Source: Sphingomonas sp. Leaf67 (GTDB lineage Bacteria > Pseudomonadota > Alphaproteobacteria > Sphingomonadales > Sphingomonadaceae). Taken from it: 64,000 nt of DNA. The stretch is taken from assembly GCF_001421965.1 (NCBI RefSeq), contig NZ_LMLP01000021.1:124001-188000 (forward strand), in the 5' to 3' direction. Under the pieces are notes generated by a model. It had not been told where the DNA came from, did not search any database, and was given only the letters and a program-made list of their open reading frames with translations. Position numbers and translations under genes: made by a program. Shown piece by piece: positions 30,501 to 39,634 of the stretch (position 1 is the stretch's first letter; each line of letters opens with the position of its first letter).

Positions 30501-30538
30501 ACTATGGCGTGGGTCTGCGCTTCCGCTTCGGCGACTGA
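27515..30538 (+). CDS. Large TonB-dependent receptor (Xanthomonas/Caulobacter type)
   Basis: The 1007-residue outer-membrane protein has a signal peptide (MRRFTLMASVAVVPIMLAAAPAFAQ) and a TonB-box-like SEILVRGLRRSL. The plug carries SIIDVIVADDIGKLPDYTAAESLARIAGVQV and FPAQAIASMEVYKSGTADLVEPGLAGLINVRTRRP. The barrel ends with GVGLRFRFGD. This arrangement fits the TonB-Xanth-Caul subfamily, which commonly imports oligosaccharides from plant polymers. The neighbouring GH51 and halogenase genes support a carbohydrate role. Its codon use has relatively few overlapping frames and looks native. Confidence 0.9.
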   Translation: MRRFTLMASVAVVPIMLAAAPAFAQVSPTDRPVGADAGETVEVPDATKKDDEQSEILVRGLRRSLASSQAIKRNSDSIIDVIVADDIGKLPDYTAAESLARIAGVQVTRFSDEVNGVLIRGLPDVATSYNGRELFTAELRRVQLQDFPAQAIASMEVYKSGTADLVEPGLAGLINVRTRRPLDFNGRVIAGGFRGTYNDQSRKYDPGGNVLISDRWKVGDGEMGLLVNATFAQSQYYNGVRYNASYVRDSRYSDFGVQGAKVRDNFDKGNANGLFFFPNNIGLYNDGGKRYRPSGNFSLQYKPNPDTEIYVEGIYQGYRGRGYADNFDVPLEQWGPNSTPPVFTNVVLMDGQSYNDIKLLPGKEPPYDVTTVPQAVSLSKTSGSEPQGYRNTTQDQTNTYQIATGARWQTDRATLSTDLAYSRSRYTRDNYSLDFRTVGAKSVDVAFNRDGGVSFNFPSWDPFNPANYMFRGYYEATYDVKGDDWQWRGDLALDTDWAVLPKIQFGLRATKHHSERTTDGSRYAELSAALIPYASLPIGDLAKTIDPFRGSAQGFVSYLQPPRAGIYENREALRKLSYDTLAQLVARFPNDQGYKDRLAEWSTETVQPPTTSGWQADESTYAAYAQGKYNFALGGLEIDGVVGVRAVMTHGTSFGVSNICTLNDGGTPADPRDDTCIRSLSERTEKQDYLDILPNVSARFKFTPELQLRLGYTKTRTKPNFGDLNPALNIQPVIYQPCLEPTAPNYNPTDTTSCRIPGRIYPNYSGSQGNPSLKPFTSTNYDISLEWYFSKTGFVSASVFQRDIFGFTTGVQRFRNDPQFGILSLSSPINAGDANIKGAEANFQTFFDFLPGALSGFGVSGNVSYLTGKNRYPNGYNPNTDTFEGEGAYLTIPGLSKWTYNAALFYEKSGLVARVSYNRRSDWVNRYNTDQLSGFQYSGESTYARDRLDAGASYDINKNITVSADIGNILARPFRNYVNFQPGRSSPIDVRDEGRYYGVGLRFRFGD

Positions 30539-30551
30539 GCGCGATAAAAAA

Positions 30552-30582
30552 GGGCCGGCCCTCCGTGTCGGAGGACCGGCCC
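30552..30582. terminator. Bidirectional Rho-independent terminator
   Basis: A stem of about 14 bp with one mismatch (GGGCCGGCCCTCCG with CGGAGGACCGGCCC) has a 3-base loop. On the minus strand it is followed by TTTTT, so it fits best as the terminator of the glycine-zipper gene, and it can also serve the TonB receptor gene. Confidence 0.75.
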
Positions 30583-30624
30583 CATTCCCGTGACCCCGTT
30601 ACGCAACTCGGGGTCGGGAAAGGC

Positions 30625-30999
30625 TTAGCGGCGGCAGTAGCGCGGGGCGTCCGACTTATCGATCGCCCGGCCGGCCAGTGCGCCCACGCCACCGCCGAGG
30701 ATGGTACCGAGCAGACGGTTGCCATTGCCACCGACCTGGTTGCCGAGCAGGCCGCCGGCGATCGCGCCGATCACCGTGCCGCCGTCGCCATTCTCGCATC
30801 CGCGATTGTTGCTGCGGCGGGCATAGTTGCGGTCGTTGTAATAGCCGCGGTCGCCGCGATATTCGCGATAGCTGCGGCCGTCGCGATAGTCCCGCTCGTA
30901 GCGGTCCCCGCGCCAGCTCTGCGCCGATGCGGCGGTGGGAGCGGCGGCGGTGGCGACCGTGGCGAGTGCGGCGGCAGCGAGCGTCAGCTTCTTGAACAT
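30625..30999 (-). CDS. Glycine-zipper 2TM (17-kDa antigen-like) envelope protein
   Basis: The 124-residue protein has a signal peptide (MFKKLTLAAAALATVATAAAPTAASAQ) and a basic/tyrosine-rich middle (RYERDYRDGRSYREYRGDRGYY). A C-terminal glycine-zipper domain, GTVIGAIAGGLLGNQVGGNGNRLLGTILGGGVGALAGRAID, is split here by its hydrophobic segments. Related proteins sit in the outer membrane or periplasm. No enzymatic role is expected. AGGGAGAAG precedes the start. Confidence 0.8.
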   Translation of the reverse strand: MFKKLTLAAAALATVATAAAPTAASAQSWRGDRYERDYRDGRSYREYRGDRGYYNDRNYARRSNNRGCENGDGGTVIGAIAGGLLGNQVGGNGNRLLGTILGGGVGALAGRAIDKSDAPRYCRR

Positions 31000-31166
31000 G
31001 GGTCTTCTCCCTCAAATCTGGCGACGGTCCGAAAGTCCCTGGCGGGTGGTCCGTCTGTGATTTGGGGTATGCGCCGATTCGCTTGAGCCGATACTGAATG
31101 CGCCTGTTAGCTGCCGTTCATTATCGGGCCGGAACGGTCGGGGCGCACATGCGGGTTTTGCTTTAG

Positions 31167-33677
<2,511 letters not shown>

Positions 33678-33784
33678 AATCGGTCTCATGTTCCCGGATG
33701 CGAATAATCGCAAACGGAAGCAGAAAGCCGGAATTTGGGATCAAGTCGCTGAATAGGTCAGGCGCGTCTTAACACGATCAGAAC

Positions 33785-34190
33785 AGCGCGACGGGCGGGG
33801 CCGTCGTGGCGCTGTTCGCTCGAGATGGCGTGGCGCCGATCCTGACGCCGATCGTCATCGATGTGCTGCGGACGCCGGATTTCGAGGACGAGACGAAACT
33901 TGCGTTCGTCATGGCAGCGGGGCTCGTCTCCGACACCGCCGGCCTGCCGCTGGTCGTGACGAACCTCGTCAACATCGTGTCGGCCGCCTTCTTCAAGACC
34001 GGTTTGCCAACGATGCGCCGCGATGGTGCCGGTCGACCTGTTGGCGATTACCGCCACGCTGCGCGCGCTGCTGTTCTTCTTCGTCGTGACATACCGCGAA
34101 ATTACGATGTGGCCGTGCACCGCGCTCGCGGCGCCGCGATCCGTGACGCCGCGAATTCCGATAGCGCCGGATCAAAATTTCTTCCCGTAG
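33785..34190 (+). pseudogene. Frameshifted relic of an ArsB-type arsenite efflux permease
   Basis: One frame encodes GGAVVALFARDGVAPILTPI and KLAFVMAAGLVSDTAGLPLVVTNLVNIVSAAFF, matching the conserved core of ArsB. The next segment, MVPVDLLAITATLRALLFF (about 34020-34078), continues the ArsB order but in another frame. RRDIPRNYDV (about 34079-34108) then returns to the first frame. The N-terminal two-thirds and the last helices are missing. It is therefore a decayed remnant. It sits between gyrB and an ArsR-family regulator. Confidence 0.75.
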
Positions 34191-34217
34191 CACTTGCCAA
34201 TATATTAGAGGATTCTA

Positions 34218-34235
34218 CATAAGAATAAACTTATG
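34218..34235 (+). promoter_or_regulatory. Candidate operator dyad for the BigR/SqrR-like regulator
   Basis: The perfect dyad CATAAG-N6-CTTATG ends 11 bp before the regulator start and overlaps the ribosome-binding site. A second short dyad, ATTC-N7-GAAT (34212-34226), overlaps it. ArsR-family autoregulators usually bind such AT-rich dyads at their own promoter. Confidence 0.5.
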
Positions 34236-34246
34236 GAGTAGCGGCG

Positions 34247-34561
34247 ATGCTCAAGCCGTCGATGAACCTCGCGACATTCGAAGCGAAGGCCGGACAGGTT
34301 GCCGACACGCTGAAGGCGATCGGTAATGCGCGCCGGCTGATGCTGCTGTGCAAGCTGGTCGAACATGGCGAGCTGACGGTCGGCGATCTCGCCCGCGATG
34401 TCGGCCTGTCGCAATCGGCCTGCTCGCAGCACTTGGCCAAGATGCGCGACGAAGGTCTCGTCACCTATCGGCGGCAGAGCCAGGCGCTCTGGTACGCCAT
34501 TGCCGACGCCCGCGTCGAAACGCTGCTTGCTACCCTCTACCAGCTCTATTGCAAGGATTGA
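34247..34561 (+). CDS. ArsR/SmtB-family persulfide sensor, BigR/SqrR/YgaV-like
   Basis: The 104-residue winged-helix repressor has the recognition helix LSQSACSQHLAKMRDEGLV. Two cysteines match the BigR/SqrR reactive pair: Cys35 in helix 2 (LMLLCKLVEHGEL) and Cys102 near the C-terminus (YQLYCKD). This pair, the absence of an arsenic-type CVC motif, and the rhodanese gene 4 bp downstream favour sensing of sulfide-derived persulfides over arsenite. Cys59 lies inside the recognition helix. Confidence 0.82.
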   Translation: MLKPSMNLATFEAKAGQVADTLKAIGNARRLMLLCKLVEHGELTVGDLARDVGLSQSACSQHLAKMRDEGLVTYRRQSQALWYAIADARVETLLATLYQLYCKD

Positions 34562-34565
34562 TGCG

Positions 34566-35084
34566 ATGACGCTCGCGACCCTTTCCCCCGCCGATACCCG
34601 CGCCGCGATCGATGCCGGTGCGCACCTGATCGACATTCGCGGAACCGACGAACATGCGCGTGAGCACATTCCTGGCGCACAGAACGTCCCGCTAGATCAG
34701 ATCAGCAAGCTACCGAAGGATGGTCGACCCATTGTCTTCCACTGTACATCGGGGATGCGCACCGCTGCAAACGCGGCGCAACTTGGCGCGGCAGCTGGCG
34801 GCGCACCAGCCTTCATGCTCGGGGGCGGCATCGATGCGTGGCGACAGGCCGGACAGCCCATTGTCGCCGATCGGTCGCAGCCGCTGGAGATCATGCGGCA
34901 GGTGCAGATTACCGCCGGCGGGCTGGTGCTGGTCGGTGTGCTGCTCGGCCTGTTCTTGGCTCCCGGCTTCCTTGGCCTCTCGGCATTCGTCGGTGCCGGG
35001 CTGATGTTTGCCGGGGTGACCGGATGGTGCGGCATGGCCACTCTGCTGCGCGTCATGCCATGGAACCGGCGCGCGGCTGTTTGA
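34566..35084 (+). CDS. Membrane-anchored rhodanese (YgaP-like sulfurtransferase)
   Basis: The 172-residue protein has a rhodanese domain (residues 5-105) with the catalytic Cys60 in FHCTSGMRTAANAA. A C-terminal DUF2892-type hydrophobic pair follows (ITAGGLVLVGVLLGLFLAPG and AFVGAGLMFAGVTGWCGMATLL). Like YgaP, it is probably an inner-membrane sulfurtransferase acting on persulfides. It is co-transcribed with the BigR-like regulator (4-bp gap), parallel to ygaV-ygaP and to bigR operons. Confidence 0.88.
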   Translation: MTLATLSPADTRAAIDAGAHLIDIRGTDEHAREHIPGAQNVPLDQISKLPKDGRPIVFHCTSGMRTAANAAQLGAAAGGAPAFMLGGGIDAWRQAGQPIVADRSQPLEIMRQVQITAGGLVLVGVLLGLFLAPGFLGLSAFVGAGLMFAGVTGWCGMATLLRVMPWNRRAAV

Positions 35085-35133
35085 CGCGATCATGGACAAT
35101 ACCGTCATCCTTGCTCCACCCGCATAGGGCGGC

Positions 35134-35375
35134 GTGATCGGCCTGATTGCCGCTTGGTCGGCGGGGCCGGCTCGATCTTCGCCTTGCCGCTCCTGACCTG
35201 CGTCGCCGGCGTCGGATCGCCGCACGCCGCGGCAGGAACCGCGGCCGTCGCCGTCACGGTCAACACCCGTGCCAGCCGGATCGGTCAGGCCCGCGCCGGA
35301 TGCATGAAGTGGCGGTGCACCAGCGTCTTGGCGGTGTTCGGCAAGGTTCTCGGTACACGCAGGTGTCCGGCAATG
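35134..35375 (+). pseudogene. Relic of a TauE/SafE-type sulfite/sulfur exporter
   Basis: VGGAGSIFALPLLTCVAGVGSPHAAAGTAAVAVTVN, read from 35157, matches the first conserved segment of TauE/SafE permeases. The preceding residues (VIGLIAA, from 35134) are in a different frame. The match ends around VLAVFGKVLG, and the rest of the roughly 250-residue protein is absent. TauE/SafE genes commonly follow bigR and rhodanese genes, so this is the expected third gene of that operon in a decayed state. Confidence 0.65.
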
Positions 35376-35482
35376 CATCACCCTGCTGCATCCCGTTCGC
35401 TTTTGGCGCGCGACCCACTACATGGATGCTTCAGCCTGCCGGGGGCGGGCCGTGCGGTACCAGGGTCTAGGAAGCGACAGCA

Positions 35483-37828
35483 ATGATGACCCACGTCCAG
35501 GACGTTTCGAGAAGCGACACGCGCAGCGCGCTGGTCATGAAAGATCTGGTAGCGGCCCATGATTGGGCGTCGGGACCACTGGGGGAACGCAGCACGTGGT
35601 CTGCCGCACTCCGGGTGGTGGTCGATACCATGCTTGCCTCCTTGCATCCCATGTGTTTGATCTGGGGGCCGGAGCGTATCCTGCTCTACAATGACGGCTA
35701 CGCCCCGTATCTCGGGGCACGCCATCCCGGTGCGCTTGGGCAACCGACGGCCGCGATATGGTCTGAACTCTGGTATGATATCGAGCCGTTGATCAACCGC
35801 GTCTTTGCGGGCGAGAGCGTCGCCTTTCGTGACCAGCCCATGACCATGACGCGCAATGGTTTTCCGGAAGAAACCTGGTACGATTTCGCCTATTCGCCGG
35901 TGCGGGGCGAGGCCGGGGAGGTCGTCGGTCTGCTCAACGTCACATCGGAAAGCACGTCGCGGGTCACGGCACAGCGCCAGCGCAACACCGCAACGGCAGA
36001 GCTGTCCACCACCGAAGCAAGATGGCGCGGCCTGTTCGAGACGCTGGAGGAAGGATTCATCCTTGGCGAGGTCGTTCGAGACGAGGCGGGCCGGATCGTC
36101 GACTGGCGTTATGACGAGGTCAACAACGCGTGGTACGATCTGGTCGGGATCGAACGCGGCTGCGCGGTGGGGCGGACGATCCGGGAGGTGTTTCCCGACG
36201 TTGAGGACGAGCTGGTGATGGAGTTTGCCCGCGTCGTCGAGACGGGGGAAGCAATCCGGTTCACACGGCAGGTCGGTGATCTTCACCGCTGGTACGATGG
36301 GATGTGCCAACCGGCGGGAGGCGATCGTTTCGCGGCGCTGTTCCAGGACGTTACCGATCGCGTTCGTTCCGATCAACGGCGTGAGGCGCTTGCGGAACTC
36401 GGTCGCGCCCTGCCGGCCATCGCCGATCCCGATGCGGTGACGCGCGCGGCAACGGCAATCATCGGGCGCACCCTGGGCGCGGGCCGCGTCGGGTATGGAA
36501 CGGTCGCGGAAGACGGGGAAACGTTCACCATTCCGAACGACTGGACGGCGCACGGCTATCCGAGCCTCGCAGGGACCTACCGAATGGACGATTATGGGGC
36601 ATATGCAGACGATTTGCGCCACGGGCAAACCGTCGTCATTCCCGATATTCGTCTCGATCCGCGCACATCGGGCAACACGGCACCGCTTGAAGCCGTTGCG
36701 GTGCGCAGCCTGGTCAACCGGCCGATCGTCGAGAAGGGGCGCACGGTTGCCGTCCTCTACGTCAACGACGATCGGCCACGGGACTGGACGCCCGAGGATC
36801 TGGCCTTCATCGCCGACGCCGGCAACCGCACCCGAACCGCGCTCGAACGACGCCGGGCCGAAGAGGAGGCACGCGAAACGGCGAGCTTCATGCAAAGCGT
36901 GCTGGCCGCTTCTACCGACTGCATCAAAGTGGTCGAGTTGGACGGCACGCTGTCCTTCATGACCGACGGTGGCATGAAGGTCATGGAGATCAGCGACTTC
37001 AATGCCGTTCGCGGCTGCCCATGGCCCGAGTTTCTGAAGGAGGATGGTCCTGCCTACGCGCGCGAGGCCATCGAAGCTGCGAAGCGCGGCAAGACGACGC
37101 ACTTCGAGGCGCCGGCCGACACCTATATCGGCACGCCCAAGCATTGGTCGGTGTCCGTGTCGCCCATCGCCGGCCCGAACGGCGAAGTCGCCCGCATCCT
37201 TTCGGTATCGCGCGACCATACCGAACTCCATAAGGCGCGCGAGCAGCAGCAGCTTCTCAACGGCGAACTGGCTCACCGGATCAAGAACACGATGAGCGTG
37301 GTGCAGGCCATTGCCCACCAGACGCTTGGCAAGGCGGAGGATCAGGAAGCGGTGGCCGCTTTCGGCAAGCGACTGGGCGCGCTCGCATCTGCTCATGAGG
37401 TGCTGACGCGGGACCATTGGGCGACAGCGAAGCTTGGCGACGTCGCTCACGGCGCTCTGGCGACGTTCGGCGAGGCCCGTTTCACACTCGTCGGTCCGGA
37501 AGTGACGATCGGGTCGAGGGCTACGCTGGCGCTTACCCTCATGTTGCACGAGTTGGCGACCAACGCCGCCAAATACGGCGCCCTGACCGTGCCGCAAGGC
37601 AAGGTGGCGGTAAGCTGGGCGCTGCGTCGCGACGGCGACACGGATACCCTCAATCTGTGCTGGACGGAGCATGGCGGCCCACCGGCGGTTGAACCGACGC
37701 GGAAAGGATTCGGCTCGCGGATCATTCGCATGGGTCTAAGCGGCTCGGGCGGCGTTGAGGTTCGCTACGGCGCAGAGGGTCTCACGGTAGAGGCGACGGC
37801 ACCATTGTATCAGGTTCAAGAGGCGTAG
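35483..37828 (+). CDS. PAS/GAF-containing HWE-family sensor histidine kinase
   Basis: The 781-residue soluble kinase has PAS-like domains at about 50-150, 170-290 and 465-590 and a GAF domain at about 300-455. A HWE dimerisation domain with phosphoacceptor His598 (ELAHRIKNTMSVVQAIAHQTL) follows. The ATPase domain has LMLHELATNAAKYGAL and the CWTEHGGP signature that defines HWE kinases. There are no membrane segments, so the signal is cytoplasmic, possibly light, redox or a small ligand. Start: ATGATG, preceded by AGGAAG. The response regulator follows 17 bp later and is its likely partner. Confidence 0.9.
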   Translation: MMTHVQDVSRSDTRSALVMKDLVAAHDWASGPLGERSTWSAALRVVVDTMLASLHPMCLIWGPERILLYNDGYAPYLGARHPGALGQPTAAIWSELWYDIEPLINRVFAGESVAFRDQPMTMTRNGFPEETWYDFAYSPVRGEAGEVVGLLNVTSESTSRVTAQRQRNTATAELSTTEARWRGLFETLEEGFILGEVVRDEAGRIVDWRYDEVNNAWYDLVGIERGCAVGRTIREVFPDVEDELVMEFARVVETGEAIRFTRQVGDLHRWYDGMCQPAGGDRFAALFQDVTDRVRSDQRREALAELGRALPAIADPDAVTRAATAIIGRTLGAGRVGYGTVAEDGETFTIPNDWTAHGYPSLAGTYRMDDYGAYADDLRHGQTVVIPDIRLDPRTSGNTAPLEAVAVRSLVNRPIVEKGRTVAVLYVNDDRPRDWTPEDLAFIADAGNRTRTALERRRAEEEARETASFMQSVLAASTDCIKVVELDGTLSFMTDGGMKVMEISDFNAVRGCPWPEFLKEDGPAYAREAIEAAKRGKTTHFEAPADTYIGTPKHWSVSVSPIAGPNGEVARILSVSRDHTELHKAREQQQLLNGELAHRIKNTMSVVQAIAHQTLGKAEDQEAVAAFGKRLGALASAHEVLTRDHWATAKLGDVAHGALATFGEARFTLVGPEVTIGSRATLALTLMLHELATNAAKYGALTVPQGKVAVSWALRRDGDTDTLNLCWTEHGGPPAVEPTRKGFGSRIIRMGLSGSGGVEVRYGAEGLTVEATAPLYQVQEA

Positions 37829-37845
37829 AAGCGTAGGTTCACGAT

Positions 37846-38244
37846 ATGGGACAGTCTCAACCTCTTATGCGATGGCCCGTGCTGGTGGTCGAAGACGAGC
37901 CGATCTTGCGGCTCGACGCGATCAGCATGGTCGAAAAGGCCGGTTTCGAGGCCGTGGAGGCGTTGAGCAGCGCCGATGCCATACGTCTCCTCGAAGAGCG
38001 CCTCGATATCCGCTTGGTCTATATGGACCTGGACATGCCGCGCAGCCGCAAGGGTATCGAGATTGCCGAGGCGATCCGTCAGCGCTGGCCGCCGATCGAG
38101 ATCATTCTGACCGCTGCTTATTTCACGCGCGACAGCGTGCGGCTTCCCGAGCGTGCCGAGTTCTACCCCAAGCCGGTGAACCACGTCGAAATCGTCGATG
38201 CCATGCACCGATTGATGGGGAATGTCGCGACCGGTTCACGGTAA
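37846..38244 (+). CDS. Single-domain response regulator
   Basis: The 132-residue receiver domain has an acidic pocket (VVEDEP, residues 15-19), phosphoacceptor Asp61 (VYMDLDMP), Thr89 and Lys109 (FYPKPV). There is no output domain. It is paired with the HWE kinase just upstream. Such stand-alone receivers in Alphaproteobacteria often relay or drain phosphate in the general stress response. Confidence 0.9.
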   Translation: MGQSQPLMRWPVLVVEDEPILRLDAISMVEKAGFEAVEALSSADAIRLLEERLDIRLVYMDLDMPRSRKGIEIAEAIRQRWPPIEIILTAAYFTRDSVRLPERAEFYPKPVNHVEIVDAMHRLMGNVATGSR

Positions 38245-38395
38245 AGGAGTCAGACGGGTCGAAGCATCTTCTCCGTACGACCGCGACTTTCGTGCTGGTT
38301 GTCGAAAGCGAATAGATTTCGCTTCATGAGACCGGCCTGAGCCGTCCGAACGTTTCTTGTCGATCGCTTTTCCCGTTTCAGGATGCACGACGAGG

Positions 38396-38419
38396 GACCG
38401 GGAGGGTAATCTCCCGGTC
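38396..38419 (-). terminator. Hairpin after the repeat-containing stress gene
   Basis: A perfect 9-bp stem GACCGGGAG-N6-CTCCCGGTC lies 12 bp beyond the stop of the minus-strand gene. There is no long T-run. The rest of 38245-38430 holds no recognisable gene. Confidence 0.55.
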
Positions 38420-38430
38420 ACCCCCGGACG

Positions 38431-39411
38431 CTAGAGCGCGGCCACGCGCGGGTTGTTGACGCTGTGCCCACCGTTGCGGCGCAGAATGTCGCTGACATTC
38501 GCATTTGCCGCGGCTGCATCGACGGTGACGAGGACGCCGCCACCGGTCAGGTGTTCGCCGTAATAGGATGCGTCCTCGTCGCTGATGCCATGGCCCTTCA
38601 GCACTTCGTTGAACGTGCCGGCCGCAGCGCCAGCGACGGCACCGATCGCCATCGCGCCGGGCACGGCGGAAGCTGCGATCGCTCCGGCCGCGATCAGCGG
38701 GCCGACGCCCGGGATGGCCAGCGCCAGCACGCCGAGACCGGCACCCAGTGCGCCACCGCCCAACACACCCCGAGCGATGCTTTCATGATGTTCGTCGGTG
38801 ATCTCGCCATCGACGTCGCGAGCCGTCGTCGTGCCGTTGCTGCGTGCGATCACCGACAGCGCGCTGTCGCTGACCCCGGCGCTGCGCAGGTCGGCCACCG
38901 CCCGCTGCGCTTCCGCTTCGGTATCGAAGATTGCCGAGACGGTCTGGCCGGTGCCGCGCGACGTTCCGACCGTGGCGGCGGCGACGCCACCGACGCCACC
39001 GGTGATGGCGTTGGCCGCACGGTCGAGCGGTCCCCGGTTCGGGTCGTCATGGCCGCGCAGGGTATTCTCGGTCCGATCGAACGGAACACGGTTCGGATCG
39101 TCGCGATGCAACGCACCGTCGACACCACCGCTGCCGCCGGTGATGGCGTTCGCGGCGCGATCAAGCGGCCCCCGATTCGGGTCGTCATGGCCACCAAGCG
39201 TGTTCTCGGCCCGATCGAATGGGCCACGGTTCGGATCGTCACGATGCAGCGCACCGCCGACGCCACCGCTGCCGCCGGTAACGGCGTTCGCTGCCCGGTC
39301 GAGCGGACCGCGGTTCGAATCGTCGTGGCGGTCGAACGCACCTTCGGTACGCCGGGCGATGCCGTCGTCCGTAGCATTGTCCCCGTATCCGTTCCGGTTG
39401 CCATCGCTCAT
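38431..39411 (-). CDS. General-stress-protein-17M-like protein with DPNRGP repeats
   Basis: The 326-residue protein has three parts. Residues 1-145 are a hydrophilic, disordered-looking repeat region built on DPNRGPxDRAxN. Residues 155-200 form a small domain (VSAIFDTEAEAQRAVADLRSAGVSDSALSVIAR) resembling the YflT/17M stress domain. Residues 215-290 are a glycine/alanine-rich hydrophobic segment like a glycine zipper, followed by a basic C-terminal tail. No catalytic residues are seen. GGAG lies 9 bases before ATG 39411. A candidate EcfG-type promoter is upstream, so it is probably stress induced. Confidence 0.75.
   Translation of the reverse strand: MSDGNRNGYGDNATDDGIARRTEGAFDRHDDSNRGPLDRAANAVTGGSGGVGGALHRDDPNRGPFDRAENTLGGHDDPNRGPLDRAANAITGGSGGVDGALHRDDPNRVPFDRTENTLRGHDDPNRGPLDRAANAITGGVGGVAAATVGTSRGTGQTVSAIFDTEAEAQRAVADLRSAGVSDSALSVIARSNGTTTARDVDGEITDEHHESIARGVLGGGALGAGLGVLALAIPGVGPLIAAGAIAASAVPGAMAIGAVAGAAAGTFNEVLKGHGISDEDASYYGEHLTGGGVLVTVDAAAANANVSDILRRNGGHSVNNPRVAAL
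38983..39327 (-). repeat. In-gene tandem repeat, 138-bp unit, about 2.5 copies
   Basis: A 46-residue unit beginning HDDxNRGPLDRAANA and continuing with HRDDPNRxPFDRxENTLxG repeats at 39327, 39189 and 39051. Each unit is itself a doubled 23-residue motif, giving five DPNRGP-like motifs. The DNA copies are highly similar, suggesting recent duplication or gene conversion. Confidence 0.8.
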
Positions 39412-39500
39412 GCTGTCTCTCCAATCGAGTTGTCTTGCCGGAGCACAGTCGGGTGGAGCGCAACGGCTGCGGTCCATGGGGCTGTACCCAGGCAGGTTCG

Positions 39501-39525
39501 AACGTGTTGGGGCGTGGACGGTTCA
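39501..39525 (-). promoter_or_regulatory. Candidate EcfG (general stress) promoter for the repeat protein gene
   Basis: On the minus strand TGAAC-N16-CGTT resembles the alphaproteobacterial EcfG consensus GGAAC-N16/17-CGTT with one mismatch. It lies about 90 bp upstream of the start at 39411. Confidence 0.35.
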
Positions 39526-39634
39526 CCGAAGCGCGTCGGAGCGATGGTGCGACAGCACTAGCTCGTTGGTTCAACCGTCCACCCGGACCCAAGCAGGACG
39601 GCATGGTTCACTCGTCCGGCGACATGCCCCGCAG

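Noticed and set aside
34247..34561. Arsenic-responsive ArsR because of the nearby arsB relic
   Set aside because: It lacks the ArsR metal-binding cysteine motif and has the BigR/SqrR cysteine pair plus a rhodanese partner.
38983..39327. Regular repeats that could suggest a CRISPR array
   Set aside because: The unit is 138 bp, in frame, coding, and has no unique spacers.
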